64,000 nt of DNA from Pseudomonas viridiflava. GTDB taxonomy: Bacteria; Pseudomonadota; Gammaproteobacteria; Pseudomonadales; Pseudomonadaceae. Under the pieces are notes generated by a model. That model was not told where the DNA came from, did no database searches, and worked only from the letters and a program-made list of their open reading frames with translations. The stretch is taken from positions 124,001 to 188,000 of the forward strand of contig NZ_UWFA01000170.1 in NCBI RefSeq assembly GCF_900601905.1, written 5' to 3'. This document shows positions 23,784-33,383 of the stretch, piece by piece. How positions within the stretch are numbered: the first letter of the stretch is position 1; each line of letters opens with the position of its first letter. Position numbers and translations under genes: made by a program.

Positions 23784-24314
23784 TTGACCACCATCGTTTC
23801 AGTGCGCCGCCACGGCAAAGTCGTCATGGCTGGCGACGGCCAGGTTTCTCTGGGCAACACCGTCATGAAAGGCAACGCCAAGAAAGTGCGTCGTCTGTAT
23901 CACGGCGAAGTGATTGCCGGTTTCGCTGGCGCTACGGCCGACGCGTTCACTCTTTTCGAACGCTTTGAAGGGCAACTTGAAAAGCACCAAGGTCATCTGG
24001 TGCGTGCCGCCGTTGAACTCGCCAAAGACTGGCGTACCGACCGCTCCCTGAGCCGTCTGGAAGCCATGCTGGCAGTTGCCAATAAAGACGCTTCACTGAT
24101 CATCACCGGTAACGGCGACGTGGTCGAACCCGAAGATGGCCTGATCGCCATGGGTTCGGGCGGTGCTTTCGCTCAGGCTGCGGCGCGCGCGCTGCTGCAA
24201 AAGACTGATCTGTCGGCACGTGAAATCGCTGAAACCGCATTGCATATCGCTGGCGATATCTGCGTGTTCACCAACCACAACATCACCATTGAGGAGCAGG
24301 ACCTCGCTGAATAA
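23784..24314 (+). CDS. hslV: ATP-dependent protease subunit HslV
   Basis: Proteasome-like threonine peptidase of the HslUV (ClpYQ) protease. The TTG at 23784, with GGAG eight bases upstream, gives [20 protein letters not shown] and 176 residues. Thr2 becomes the catalytic N-terminal nucleophile, which fixes the start. An in-frame ATG at 23736 would bury this residue. It is followed by hslU after 66 bases. Confidence 0.97.
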   Translation: MTTIVSVRRHGKVVMAGDGQVSLGNTVMKGNAKKVRRLYHGEVIAGFAGATADAFTLFERFEGQLEKHQGHLVRAAVELAKDWRTDRSLSRLEAMLAVANKDASLIITGNGDVVEPEDGLIAMGSGGAFAQAAARALLQKTDLSAREIAETALHIAGDICVFTNHNITIEEQDLAE

Positions 24315-24380
24315 GCCGACGCTGGCCGCTGAAGCAGCGGCCACGCAGACCCTGCCCCAGCTCGAGGACCGCCAAATACC

Positions 24381-25718
24381 ATGTCAATGACTCCCCGTGA
24401 AATCGTCCATGAACTCAACCGCCATATCATCGGCCAGGACGATGCCAAGCGCGCCGTCGCCATTGCCCTGCGCAATCGCTGGCGCCGGATGCAGCTGCCT
24501 GAAGAGCTGCGCGTTGAAGTAACCCCCAAGAACATTCTGATGATCGGCCCGACCGGCGTCGGTAAAACCGAAATCGCCCGTCGCCTGGCCAAGCTGGCCA
24601 ACGCGCCGTTCATCAAGGTCGAAGCGACCAAGTTCACCGAAGTCGGCTATGTCGGCCGCGATGTCGAGTCGATCATCCGTGATCTGGCCGATGCCGCCAT
24701 CAAACTGCTGCGCGAGCAGGAAATCATCAAGGTTCGCCATCGCGCTGAAGACGCCGCCGAAGATCGCATCCTTGACGCCCTGCTGACCCCGGCCCGCACT
24801 GGTTTCCAGGAGGAAGCCGCGCCGAGCAGCGATTCCAACACGCGCCAACTGTTCCGCAAGCGCCTGCGTGAAGGCCAGCTGGACGACAAGGACATCGAGA
24901 TCGAAATCAGCGAAGCCGTTGGCGTCGACATCTCCGCGCCGCCAGGCATGGAAGAGATGACCAACCAGCTGCAGAGCCTGTTTGCCAACATGGGCAAGGG
25001 CAAGAAAAAAACCCGCAAGCTCAAGGTCAAGGAAGCGCTCAAGCTGGTGCGCGAAGAAGAAGCCGGACGCCTGGTCAATGACGAAGAGTTGAAGGTCAAG
25101 GCACTGGAAGCGGTCGAGCAGCACGGCATCGTGTTCATCGACGAAATCGACAAGGTCGCCAAGCGCGGCAACGTCGGCGGTGCGGATGTTTCCCGTGAAG
25201 GCGTGCAGCGCGACTTGCTGCCGCTGATCGAGGGCTGCACGGTCAATACCAAGCTGGGTATGGTCAAGACCGATCACATCCTGTTCATTGCCTCCGGTGC
25301 GTTCCACCTGAGCAAGCCGAGCGATCTAGTGCCCGAACTGCAAGGCCGTCTGCCGATCCGTGTCGAGCTCAAGGCGCTGTCGCCGCAGGATTTCGAACGC
25401 ATCCTCAGCGAGCCGCATGCGTCGCTGACCGAGCAGTACTGCGCGCTGCTCAAGACCGAGGGCTTGAATATCGAGTTCCAGGCCGACGGCATCAAGCGTC
25501 TCGCCGAGATTGCCTGGCAGGTCAACGAGAAGACCGAGAACATCGGTGCTCGTCGTCTGCACACCTTGCTTGAACGCTTGCTCGAAGAGGTGTCGTTCAG
25601 CGCAGGTGACCTGGCCAGCTCCCCGGACGCCGCGCCGATCCTGATCGACGCCGAGTACGTGAACAGCCACCTTGGCGAACTGGCCAAGGATGAGGATTTG
25701 TCGCGGTATATCCTTTAA
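24381..25718 (+). CDS. hslU: HslU ATPase (unfoldase) subunit
   Basis: AAA+ unfoldase that feeds substrates to HslV. It has 445 residues starting [20 protein letters not shown]. Walker [13 protein letters not shown], the GYVGRDVES pore loop, a long intermediate I-domain, Walker [10 protein letters not shown] and sensor [12 protein letters not shown] are all visible. The C-terminus ends in RYIL, the tail that inserts into HslV. Confidence 0.98.
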   Translation: MSMTPREIVHELNRHIIGQDDAKRAVAIALRNRWRRMQLPEELRVEVTPKNILMIGPTGVGKTEIARRLAKLANAPFIKVEATKFTEVGYVGRDVESIIRDLADAAIKLLREQEIIKVRHRAEDAAEDRILDALLTPARTGFQEEAAPSSDSNTRQLFRKRLREGQLDDKDIEIEISEAVGVDISAPPGMEEMTNQLQSLFANMGKGKKKTRKLKVKEALKLVREEEAGRLVNDEELKVKALEAVEQHGIVFIDEIDKVAKRGNVGGADVSREGVQRDLLPLIEGCTVNTKLGMVKTDHILFIASGAFHLSKPSDLVPELQGRLPIRVELKALSPQDFERILSEPHASLTEQYCALLKTEGLNIEFQADGIKRLAEIAWQVNEKTENIGARRLHTLLERLLEEVSFSAGDLASSPDAAPILIDAEYVNSHLGELAKDEDLSRYIL

Positions 25719-25729
25719 CCTAAATTCCG

Positions 25730-25817
25730 TTGGAGCGTGGCTTGCCCGCGAACCAGTCGACGCGGTGCATCAGATGTACCGCGTTATCGTTCTTCGCGGG
25801 CAAGCCTCGCTCCAACA
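25730..25817. repeat. Paired REP element (REPIN)
   Basis: Inverted GTTGGAGCGTGGCTTGCCCG and CGGGCAAGCCTCGCTCCAAC arms between hslU and the DUF971 gene. Confidence 0.9.
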
Positions 25818-25826
25818 GAGCTAAAC

Positions 25827-26204
25827 ATGACCAGACTCCCCACCGCCATCCAGCTGCACAAAGCCTCGAAGACCCTGACCCTCAAATACGGGCCGGACGA
25901 GGAATACCATTTGCCTGCTGAATTTCTGCGGGTGCATTCACCGTCTGCCGAAGTACAGGGCCATGGCAAGCCGATCCTGCAATCCGGCAAGCTGGGCGTT
26001 GGTCTGAGCAAGGTCGAACCGGCAGGCCAATACGCACTGAAATTGACCTTCGACGACGGTCATGACAGCGGATTGTTCACCTGGGAATATCTCTACCAAC
26101 TGGCGCAACGTCAGGAAACCCTGTGGACTGACTATTTGCAGGAGCTGAAAAACGCCGGCAAATCTCGCGATCCTTCCGAGCAAGTCATTCGACTGATGCT
26201 CTAA
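25827..26204 (+). CDS. DUF971 (gamma-butyrobetaine hydroxylase N-terminal-like) protein
   Basis: 125 residues, MTRLPTAIQLHKASKTLTLKYG. It resembles the DUF971/GBBH-like N-terminal domain, a small beta-rich fold that stands alone in bacteria (ending in FTWEYLYQLAQRQETLWTDYL). The gene lies between hslUV and phaC1, as in other Pseudomonas. Its function is not known. The ATG at 25827 is chosen because upstream codons lie in the REP element. Confidence 0.8.
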   Translation: MTRLPTAIQLHKASKTLTLKYGPDEEYHLPAEFLRVHSPSAEVQGHGKPILQSGKLGVGLSKVEPAGQYALKLTFDDGHDSGLFTWEYLYQLAQRQETLWTDYLQELKNAGKSRDPSEQVIRLML

Positions 26205-26272
26205 ACCCCCGCCCCAGAGCCGTCCGGCGTATTAGGACGCACTTTCTAAATTGTTTTGCTCCAATGTGCCGC

Positions 26273-26309
26273 GCAGCGGCCAATGATTGGCGCTGCTTGC
26301 GATTTTTTT
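26273..26309 (+). terminator. Candidate terminator after the DUF971 gene
   Basis: GCAGCGGCCAAT / ATTGGCGCTGC arms (one bulged G) are followed by CTTGCGATTTTTTTG. It would separate hslVU-DUF971 transcription from the pha operon. Confidence 0.6.
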
Positions 26310-26332
26310 GAATCTCGCGTAACCAATGGCAT

Positions 26333-26348
26333 TGGCAAGTTCCCTGCA
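26333..26348 (+). promoter_or_regulatory. Sigma-54 (-24/-12) promoter candidate for phaC1
   Basis: TGGCAAGTTCCCTGCA has the GG and GC dinucleotides exactly 10 bases apart, and matches the TGGCAYGNNNNTTGCW consensus except at two positions. A sigma-54 promoter before phaC1 has been proposed in other Pseudomonas. The start codon is about 190 bases downstream. Confidence 0.55.
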
Positions 26349-26551
26349 TCACTGAGTGCAGCACAAAGGGTGTGCGAGAAGCCGTCGCAAGGAGCGCAGC
26401 TGTTCACGTCATGCGCCCTGGCGACACAGTACCTCTAACGGAATAAGTGGTTTAGCCATCATCGGTCACCCGAGCAGTAGTACCGGCATTTGCCTGTGTC
26501 ACTGGTTCACAGGGAAGTCAGTACTCGTCTCAGGACAATGGAGCGTCGTGA

Positions 26552-28231
26552 ATGAGTAGCAAGAACAACGAGGACCTGCAGCAACAGGCTTCTGAACACA
26601 CGCTGGGGCTTAACCCGGTGGTTGGTCTGCGGCGCAAGGATTTACTGACGACCGCGCGCATGGTGCTACGCCAGGCGTTGAAGCAACCGTTTCACAGCGT
26701 CAAGCACATCGCCCATCTGAGCGTCGAACTGAAGAATGTCATGCTCGGCAAATCCCCGTTGAAACCCAGCGATGATGACCGTCGCTTCAACGATCCGGCG
26801 TGGAGCCAGAACCCGCTCTATCGCCGCTATCTACAGACCTATCTGGCCTGGCGCAAAGAGTTGCATGACTGGATTGGTGACAGCAATCTGTCGCCACAGG
26901 ACATCAACCGCGGGCACTTCGTGATCAACCTGATGACCGAGGCCATGTCGCCCACCAACAGTGCGGCCAACCCGGCAGCGGTCAAACGCTTCTTCGAAAC
27001 CGGCGGCAAAAGCCTGCTCGATGGCCTCTCCCATCTGGCCAAGGACCTGGTGCACAACGGCGGCATGCCCAGCCAGGTCAACATGGATGCCTTCGAAGTG
27101 GGCAAGAGCCTGGGCGTCAGCGAGGGCTCGGTGGTGTTTCGCAACGACGTGCTCGAACTGATCCAGTACAAGCCCGCCACTGAACAGATCCACGAGCGCC
27201 CGCTGCTGGTCGTGCCGCCGCAGATCAACAAGTTTTATGTGTTCGACCTGAGCCCGGAAAAAAGCCTCGCCCGCTTCTGCCTGGGCAGCAAGGTGCAGAC
27301 CTTCATCATCAGTTGGCGCAACCCCACCAAGGCGCAGCGCGAGTGGGGGCTATCGACCTACATCGACGCCTTGAAAGAAGCGGTCGATGTGGTCTCGGCG
27401 ATCACCGGCAGTAAAGACATCAACATGCTCGGTGCCTGTTCCGGCGGCATAACCTGCACTGCTCTGCTGGGCCATTACGCAGCGCTGGGCGATCAGAAAG
27501 TCCATGCACTGACGCTGCTGGTCAGCGTCCTCGACACAACGCTGGACACCGATGTAGCGCTGTTTGTTGACGAGCAAACCCTGGAATCCGCCAAGCGCCA
27601 CTCCTATCAGGCGGGCGTGCTGGAGGGCAGCGACATGGCCAAGGTGTTTGCCTGGATGCGCCCCAACGATCTGATCTGGAATTACTGGGTCAACAACTAC
27701 CTGCTGGGCAACGAGCCGCCGGTGTTCGACATCTTGTTCTGGAACAACGACACCACCCGCCTGCCCGCCGCCTTCCACGGCGACCTGATCGAGATGTTCA
27801 AGAACAACCCACTGATCCGCCCCAACGCCCTGGAAGTCTGCGGCACGCCAATCGACCTCAAGCAGGTGACCAGCGATGTGTTCTGCCTGGCAGGCACCAA
27901 CGACCACATCACCCCTTGGGGCTCGTGCTACAAATCGGCGCGGCTGTTTGGCGGCAATACCGAGTTCGTGCTGTCCAGCAGCGGTCACATCCAGAGCATT
28001 CTCAACCCGCCGGGCAACCCCAAGTCACGCTACATGACCAATAGCGATATGCCGGCGGATCCGAAGGCCTGGCAGGAAAACGGCACCAAACACACGGATT
28101 CCTGGTGGCTGCACTGGCAGAATTGGCTGACCGAGCGCTCCGGCAAACTGAAGAAAACCCCGGCCAGCCTTGGCAGCAAGGCCTACCCCGCTGGTGAAGC
28201 GTCTCCGGGCACGTATGTGCACGAGCGCTGA
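26552..28231 (+). CDS. phaC1: Class II polyhydroxyalkanoate synthase 1
   Basis: Polymerises (R)-3-hydroxyacyl-CoA (C6-C14) into medium-chain PHA on the granule surface. It has 559 residues with GGAG ahead of the ATG. The lipase-like box GACSGG carries the catalytic Cys296. Asp451 (TNDHITPW) and His479 (SSGHIQSILNPPGNPKS) complete the triad at the positions known for class II synthases. First gene of phaC1-phaZ-phaC2-phaD. Confidence 0.98.
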   Translation: MSSKNNEDLQQQASEHTLGLNPVVGLRRKDLLTTARMVLRQALKQPFHSVKHIAHLSVELKNVMLGKSPLKPSDDDRRFNDPAWSQNPLYRRYLQTYLAWRKELHDWIGDSNLSPQDINRGHFVINLMTEAMSPTNSAANPAAVKRFFETGGKSLLDGLSHLAKDLVHNGGMPSQVNMDAFEVGKSLGVSEGSVVFRNDVLELIQYKPATEQIHERPLLVVPPQINKFYVFDLSPEKSLARFCLGSKVQTFIISWRNPTKAQREWGLSTYIDALKEAVDVVSAITGSKDINMLGACSGGITCTALLGHYAALGDQKVHALTLLVSVLDTTLDTDVALFVDEQTLESAKRHSYQAGVLEGSDMAKVFAWMRPNDLIWNYWVNNYLLGNEPPVFDILFWNNDTTRLPAAFHGDLIEMFKNNPLIRPNALEVCGTPIDLKQVTSDVFCLAGTNDHITPWGSCYKSARLFGGNTEFVLSSSGHIQSILNPPGNPKSRYMTNSDMPADPKAWQENGTKHTDSWWLHWQNWLTERSGKLKKTPASLGSKAYPAGEASPGTYVHER

Positions 28232-28372
28232 GCATGATGGCGACGGATGGCGTCAGGATCGGCCAGCTGTTGCCGTTACATTTATTGGAGATAGTGCAGG
28301 ATTCTAAACTGTTCAAATGATCACCAAAGCGCAGGACAGCTTTCCAGCGGTTTAACCCACAGGGCCTCGCGC

Positions 28373-29227
28373 ATGCCGCAAGCGTTTATTTTTCGTACCA
28401 TCGATCTTAATGGCCACAGCATCCGCACCGCGGTCAGGCCCGGCAAAAGCAATCTCACGCCGCTGCTGATTTTCAATGGCATCGGTGCCAACCTGGAGTT
28501 GGTGTTTCCATTCGTGGATGCCCTGGATCCGGACCTGGAAGTCATCGCGTTCGATGTGCCCGGTGTCGGCGGCTCTTCCACGCCCAATCGTCCGTACCGC
28601 TTCCCCGGCCTGGCGAAACTGGCGGCGCGCATGCTCGACTATCTGGATTACGGCCAGGTCAACGCCATCGGCGTTTCCTGGGGTGGCGCGCTGGCCCAAC
28701 AGTTTGCCCACGACTACCCGGAGCGCTGCAAGAAGCTGGTGCTGGCGGCGACGGCGGCGGGGGCTGTGATGGTGCCCGGCAAACCTCGTGTGCTGTGGTT
28801 GATGGCCAGCCCGCGTCGCTATATTCAGCCGTCCCACGTGATTCGTATCGCGCCGGAAATCTACGGAGGTGCGTTCCGGCGCGATCCGCACCTGGCCGCC
28901 AACCACGCCGCCAAGGTCCGCTCGTCCGGCAAGATGGGCTACTACTGGCAGTTGTTTGCAGGCATGGGCTGGACCAGCGTCCACTGGCTGCACAAGATCC
29001 ATCAACCCACGCTAGTGCTGGCTGGCGATGATGATCCGCTGATCCCGCTGATAAATATGCGCCTGCTGGCCTGGCGGATACCCAATGCCCAGCTACACAT
29101 AATCGATGACGGTCATTTGTTCCTGATCACCCGCGCCGAAGCAGTGGCACCCATCATCATGAAATTTCTCGAACAGGAACGTCAGCGCGCCGTGATGCAC
29201 CCGCATCCCGCGCCAAACTCACGCTAA
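28373..29227 (+). CDS. phaZ: Intracellular PHA depolymerase
   Basis: Granule-bound alpha/beta hydrolase that releases 3-hydroxy fatty acids from medium-chain PHA. It has 284 residues. The nucleophile elbow GVSWGG puts Ser102 at the known catalytic position. LVLAGDDDPLIP carries the Asp, and IIDDGHLFL the His. It lies between the two synthase genes, the standard order in Pseudomonas, so synthesis and turnover are co-expressed. Confidence 0.97.
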   Translation: MPQAFIFRTIDLNGHSIRTAVRPGKSNLTPLLIFNGIGANLELVFPFVDALDPDLEVIAFDVPGVGGSSTPNRPYRFPGLAKLAARMLDYLDYGQVNAIGVSWGGALAQQFAHDYPERCKKLVLAATAAGAVMVPGKPRVLWLMASPRRYIQPSHVIRIAPEIYGGAFRRDPHLAANHAAKVRSSGKMGYYWQLFAGMGWTSVHWLHKIHQPTLVLAGDDDPLIPLINMRLLAWRIPNAQLHIIDDGHLFLITRAEAVAPIIMKFLEQERQRAVMHPHPAPNSR

Positions 29228-29363
29228 CCCGCACCCGCAAGACGCTTCACTGACTGTGCCGATTTTGACTGGATGTTGTAACGGCACAGAACGAGGCATA
29301 GCCCATGGGCGATGCCTCGCACAGCTAGATCAGTTGATGGCACGACGAAGGAGTGTTGCCCCC

Positions 29364-31046
29364 ATGCGAGAAAAATCAACGAACAGCGCCGAGACCACCG
29401 CGGCGACCTATATCAATGTGCAAAGCGCGATTACCGGCCTGCGCGGCCAGGATCTGTTGTCCACGCTGCGCAAGGTCGCGGCGCAAGGCTGGCGTCATCC
29501 ACTGCGCAGCGCACGCCACGCCCTAACCCTTGGCAAGCAAGTGGGAAGAGTGATGCTGGGCGAGACGCTCTACCCGACGAACCCACGTGACAGCCGCTTC
29601 GCCGATCCCACGTGGAGCCTCAACCCGGTCTACCGCCGGGCGCTGCAGACTTACCTGGCCTGTCAGCATCAGACCCGACGCTGGATCGACGACAGCGACC
29701 TGAGCAAAGACGATCGCGATCGGGCGCACTTCATCTTTTCCTTACTCAACGACGCCCTGTCACCCTCCAATACCCTGCTCAATCCCATGGCCGTCAAAGA
29801 GCTGTTCAACAGCGGCGGCAGCAGCGTGGTCAAGGGCTTGAGTCATCTGTTCGATGACTTGCTGCACAACAACGGCCTGCCGAGCCAGACCACCAGAGAC
29901 GCTTTCGAAGTGGGCCGTACGGTGGCAGCCACTCAAGGCTCGGTGGTGTTTCGCAGCGATATGCTGGAGCTGATCCACTACAAGCCCATGAGCGAAAAAC
30001 AGTACGCCACGCCGCTGCTGATCGTGCCGCCGCAAATCAACAAGTTCTACATTTTCGACCTCAGCCCCACCAACAGCTTCGTCCAGTATTGCCTCAGAAA
30101 TGGCTTGCAGACATTCGTCGTCAGTTGGCGCAACCCGGACGTGCGTCATCGCGAATGGGGCTTGTCGACCTATGTTCAGGCCACCGAAGAAGCCTTGAAC
30201 GTGTGTCGCACCATCTGCGGCGCCAAAGAGGTCAATCTGGTCGGTGCCTGCGCGGGCGGCCTGACCATCGCAGCGCTGCAAGGGCATCTGCAGGCCAAAC
30301 GCCAGATGCGCCGGGTCTCCAGCGCGACTTACATGGTCAGCCTGCTGGACAGCCAGATCGAAAGCCCGGCCACGCTGTTCATCGATGAGCAAACGCTCGA
30401 AGCGGCCAAGCGGCGCTCCTATCAACAAGGCGTACTGGATGGCCGTGACATGGCCAAAGTATTCGCCTGGATGCGCCCCAACGATCTGATCTGGAGTTAC
30501 TGGATCAATAACTATTTGCTGGGCAAGACGCCGCCGCCTTTCGACATCCTTTACTGGAACAACGACAGCACCCGCCTGCCCGCCGCGCTGCATGGTGACC
30601 TGCTGGATTTCTTCAAGCACAACCCGCTCAGCCATCCCGGCGGGCTGGAAGTCTGCGGGACATCGATCGACCTGCAGAAAGTGACGGTCGACAGCTTCAC
30701 CGTGGCCGGCATGAACGACCACATCACGCCTTGGGATGCGGTGTATCGCTCGACGCTGCTGCTGGGCGGCGAGCGTCGTTTTCTGCTGTCCAACAGCGGC
30801 CATGTGCAGAGCATTCTCAACCCACCGGGCAACCCGAAATCCAATTACGTGGAGAACGGCAAACTGAGCAGCGACCCGCGCGCCTGGTATTACGACGCCA
30901 AGAATCATGAGGGCAGCTGGTGGCCGACCTGGCTCGAATGGATTCAGGCCCGCTCCGGCACGCAGCACGAAACCCGTAGAGCGCTCGGCAACGCCACCTA
31001 TCCGCCGATGGAGGCCGCGCCGGGGACTTATGTGCATGTGCGGTGA
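29364..31046 (+). CDS. phaC2: Class II polyhydroxyalkanoate synthase 2
   Basis: Second medium-chain PHA synthase, a paralogue of PhaC1. The ATG at 29364 has AAGGAG upstream and gives 560 residues starting MREKSTNSAETTAATYINVQ. Upstream in-frame ATGs have no such site. The GACAGG box holds Cys296, and MNDHITPWDAV and NSGHVQSILNPPGNPKS provide the Asp and His. Confidence 0.97.
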   Translation: MREKSTNSAETTAATYINVQSAITGLRGQDLLSTLRKVAAQGWRHPLRSARHALTLGKQVGRVMLGETLYPTNPRDSRFADPTWSLNPVYRRALQTYLACQHQTRRWIDDSDLSKDDRDRAHFIFSLLNDALSPSNTLLNPMAVKELFNSGGSSVVKGLSHLFDDLLHNNGLPSQTTRDAFEVGRTVAATQGSVVFRSDMLELIHYKPMSEKQYATPLLIVPPQINKFYIFDLSPTNSFVQYCLRNGLQTFVVSWRNPDVRHREWGLSTYVQATEEALNVCRTICGAKEVNLVGACAGGLTIAALQGHLQAKRQMRRVSSATYMVSLLDSQIESPATLFIDEQTLEAAKRRSYQQGVLDGRDMAKVFAWMRPNDLIWSYWINNYLLGKTPPPFDILYWNNDSTRLPAALHGDLLDFFKHNPLSHPGGLEVCGTSIDLQKVTVDSFTVAGMNDHITPWDAVYRSTLLLGGERRFLLSNSGHVQSILNPPGNPKSNYVENGKLSSDPRAWYYDAKNHEGSWWPTWLEWIQARSGTQHETRRALGNATYPPMEAAPGTYVHVR

Positions 31047-31063
31047 GGCGGCCACTCATAACC

Positions 31064-31165
31064 GTTGGAGCGAGGCTTGCCCGCGAAGAAGTTTATGCGG
31101 TGTTCCTGACAAACCAAGGCGCCTGGTTCGCGGGCAAGTCGGAACGCCGCCCGCTCGCTCCAACA
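31064..31165. repeat. Paired REP element, long-arm variant (copy 1)
   Basis: Left arm GTTGGAGCGAGGCTTGCCCG. The right half reads GCGGGCAAGTCGGAACGCCG and then CCCGCTCGCTCCAACA, about 14 bases longer than the usual right arm. The same form recurs at 33384-33485. Confidence 0.85.
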
Positions 31166-31193
31166 GACTGTCCACCCCAACCAAGAAGACCGG

Positions 31194-31808
31194 ATGAAAA
31201 CCCGCGACCGTATCCTCGAATGCGCCCTGACATTGTTCAACCAGCAGGGCGAGCCGAATGTTTCGACCCTGGAAATTGCCAACGAAATGGGCATCAGCCC
31301 TGGCAATCTCTATTACCACTTCCATGGCAAGGAGCCATTGATACTCGGCCTGTTTGAACGCTTCCAGGCAGAGCTAGCCCCCCTGCTCGACCCACCGGAA
31401 CACGCCCGGTTAGCGGCCGAGGATTACTGGCTGTTCCTGCATCTGATCGTCGAGCGGTTGGCGCAGTACTGTTTCCTCTTCCAGGACTTGTCCAATCTGG
31501 CCGGGCGTCTGCCAAAACTGGCACGAGGTATTCGCAACCTCCTCAACAGCCTCAAACGCACGCTGGCCTCGCTGCTTGCGCGCTTGAAAGCCGAAGGCCA
31601 ACTGGTCAGCGATACCCAGGCGCTTGGGCAACTGGTGGAGCAGATCACCATGACCCTGCTGTTTTCCCTGGACTACCAGCGCATCCTCGACCGCGAAGCG
31701 CAGGTGCGTGTGGTGGTTTACCAGATCATGATGCTCGTCGCCCCACACCTGATCCCACCCTCGCGGGAAGCGGCGCAGCAGCTGGCGATGCATTATCTGG
31801 AGGGGTGA
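31194..31808 (+). CDS. phaD: TetR-family regulator of PHA genes
   Basis: 204 residues with an N-terminal TetR helix-turn-helix (MKTRDRILECALTLFNQQGE, STLEIANEMGISPGNLYYHF) and an all-helical ligand domain. In Pseudomonas PhaD controls phaC1 and phaI expression, probably in response to an intermediate of fatty-acid-derived CoA metabolism. Last gene of the pha operon, separated from phaC2 by a long-arm REP. Confidence 0.95.
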   Translation: MKTRDRILECALTLFNQQGEPNVSTLEIANEMGISPGNLYYHFHGKEPLILGLFERFQAELAPLLDPPEHARLAAEDYWLFLHLIVERLAQYCFLFQDLSNLAGRLPKLARGIRNLLNSLKRTLASLLARLKAEGQLVSDTQALGQLVEQITMTLLFSLDYQRILDREAQVRVVVYQIMMLVAPHLIPPSREAAQQLAMHYLEG

Positions 31809-31839
31809 GCACCTGTGTTCAACAGACCAATGATTACCC

Positions 31840-31928
31840 TGTGGGAGCGGTGCTTGCCCGCGATAAGTACACCGCAATTCTAAAGTGAACCGCGTCCAGC
31901 CTTATCGCGGGCACGCACCGCTCCGACA
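31840..31928. repeat. Paired REP element (REPIN)
   Basis: Inverted TGTGGGAGCGGTGCTTGCCCG ends and GCGGGCACGCACCGCTCCGACA, in the convergent gap between phaD and phaF. Confidence 0.85.
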
Positions 31929-31954
31929 GGTCGTGTACCCATCAAGGACTTCAT

Positions 31955-31991
31955 CAAAAAAAGCCCGACCTGCGGACACAGATCGGGCTTT
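31955..31991 (-). terminator. phaIF terminator
   Basis: On the minus strand AGCCCGAT ... TCGGGCT is followed by TTTTTTGATG. It lies just after the phaF stop. Confidence 0.85.
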
Positions 31992-32009
31992 GTATTGCCG
32001 GTCCTTGAC

Positions 32010-32813
32010 TCAGGACTGGCTGGCTGGCGTCGACGCAGTTGTCGAGTTTGCAGCCGATGCAGGCGCAGTAGCGGTGTTGGTCGCCGCAGGTGTTGCGGGC
32101 TCGGCCGGTTTGGCGGCAGCCTTGGGTGCCGCAGGCTTTTTCGGTGCAGCTGGCTTTTTCGCGACAGCGGGTTTGCTGGCGGCTACGGATTTGGTTTTAG
32201 TCGCCGTTTTGCTCGCCGCCTTGCTTGCCGCCGTCAGCGGTTTGGCCGCTGCCGCTTTTGCTGCTGGCTTGGCTGCTGCGGTTTTGGCCGCTACTTTATC
32301 CGCGGCCTTGGCGACCGGTTTGGCAGCTGCCTTGACCAGCGGCTTGGCGGTTGTCTTCGGTGCAGGCTTGGCCGCCGCAGCACGAGCAACCGGCGGAACG
32401 CTTTGTCCGGTCAACTTCTCGATCTGCTTGGTCAACAGGTCAACCTTGCTGTGCAACGCCTTCACTTCATTGCGGCTCGGCACACCAAGACGGGAAATGG
32501 CGCTGTTCAGGCGCTTGTCGAAAGCACCCTCAAGTTCGCTCCACTTGCCCATCGCCAGGTCTTTCACATCGCCAACCCGGGACTTCGCAGCCTTGGCCTG
32601 ACCCTTGACTTCATCGACCTGTTTATCGACTTCGACCTTGGTTTCCTTCTCGGCCTTTTCGCCATCTTTAACCAGGGTTTCAAACAACTTACTGCCATCG
32701 TTGCTGATCTTTGAGTAAGCACCCAAACCAGCCAGCCATATTTGACGCGAGTATTTTTCAACTCCGCCCATCCACGAGCTGCCTTCTTTTTCGAGTTTTT
32801 TCTTGCCAGCCAT
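32010..32813 (-). CDS. phaF: Granule-associated phasin PhaF with histone-like tail
   Basis: 267 residues in two parts. The N-terminal phasin domain (about 1-140) binds PHA granules: MAGKKKLEKEGSSWMGGVEK, IWLAGLGAYSKISNDG, then an amphipathic and coiled-coil stretch with SRLGVPSRNEVKALHSKVD. The C-terminal half is a run of Lys-Pro-Ala-Ala repeats like eukaryotic H1 and bacterial AlgP. It binds DNA and is known to help segregate granules at division. Downstream of phaI in the phaIF operon, convergent with phaD. Confidence 0.97.
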   Translation of the reverse strand: MAGKKKLEKEGSSWMGGVEKYSRQIWLAGLGAYSKISNDGSKLFETLVKDGEKAEKETKVEVDKQVDEVKGQAKAAKSRVGDVKDLAMGKWSELEGAFDKRLNSAISRLGVPSRNEVKALHSKVDLLTKQIEKLTGQSVPPVARAAAAKPAPKTTAKPLVKAAAKPVAKAADKVAAKTAAAKPAAKAAAAKPLTAASKAASKTATKTKSVAASKPAVAKKPAAPKKPAAPKAAAKPAEPATPAATNTATAPASAANSTTASTPASQS

Positions 32814-32823
32814 CCCGCTCTCC

Positions 32824-33252
32824 TTATTTTTTGTTTACTACACGTTCAAGCAATGCCGTCAGCCCATCGAGCTTAGCAGACAGTGCATCAACGTCATGTC
32901 GGGAAGGAATGCCGATGCGATTCAAGGCACTGGCGACGCGTCGATCAAAAGCGTTTTCGATCCGCTCCAGACGACCTTCGACTGCATCAACGGTCTGAGC
33001 GACATCATCGTTGAAGGCATCAAGCTCGGTGTTCGCTGCTTCGACTTTCTGGTCAATGACTTGCCGGGCTTTCTTCTCGGTTTCTTCGCCGGTACGGATC
33101 AGTTCCTTGATGTACTCGCCGCCTTCCTGCTCGGCCCAGGAATAAGCGCCCAGCCCGGCCAGCCAGATTTTGCGGGCATAGAGCCTGACATCGGAAATCG
33201 CCGACTCCTGCTCAACTGCGGATTTTTTCTTCAACAACCTTACTTTGGCCAT
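32824..33252 (-). CDS. phaI: Phasin PhaI
   Basis: 142-residue granule protein homologous to the N-terminal domain of PhaF (IWLAGLGAYSWAEQEGGEYI and LNRIGIPSRHDVDALSAKLD). It has no basic tail. The ATG at 33252 has GAGGTG four bases upstream. An in-frame ATG seven codons earlier lacks a site. First gene of phaIF. Confidence 0.96.
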   Translation of the reverse strand: MAKVRLLKKKSAVEQESAISDVRLYARKIWLAGLGAYSWAEQEGGEYIKELIRTGEETEKKARQVIDQKVEAANTELDAFNDDVAQTVDAVEGRLERIENAFDRRVASALNRIGIPSRHDVDALSAKLDGLTALLERVVNKK

Positions 33253-33336
33253 GGTGCACCTCGCGCTCGACATGTTGGAGGATCACCCCGAGGGAATGGG
33301 GCATGAGCACGAAAGTAGTCGCAATAATTAGAATGC

Positions 33337-33357
33337 ACACCCTAGGTTTGGGGGTGT
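33337..33357. promoter_or_regulatory. Inverted repeat upstream of phaI
   Basis: ACACCC (33337-33342) and GGGTGT (33352-33357) form a 6-bp inverted repeat about 85 bases upstream of phaI, next to an AT-rich TTCTAATTATTG stretch. It could be part of the PhaD-controlled phaI promoter, but no clear -35/-10 pair was found. Confidence 0.3.
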
Positions 33358-33383
33358 TGATGGGATGTAGGACGAGACCTCCA

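Larger units (their letters stand above)
26205..26551 (+). other. phaC1 upstream region
   Basis: 347 bases without a gene. They hold a terminator-like hairpin (26273-26309) and a -24/-12 promoter match (26333-26348), and then a leader of about 190 nt before phaC1. Confidence 0.6.

Noticed and set aside
29760..31055. Minus-strand frame opposite phaC2
   Set aside because: Shadow of the synthase with its intact catalytic triad.
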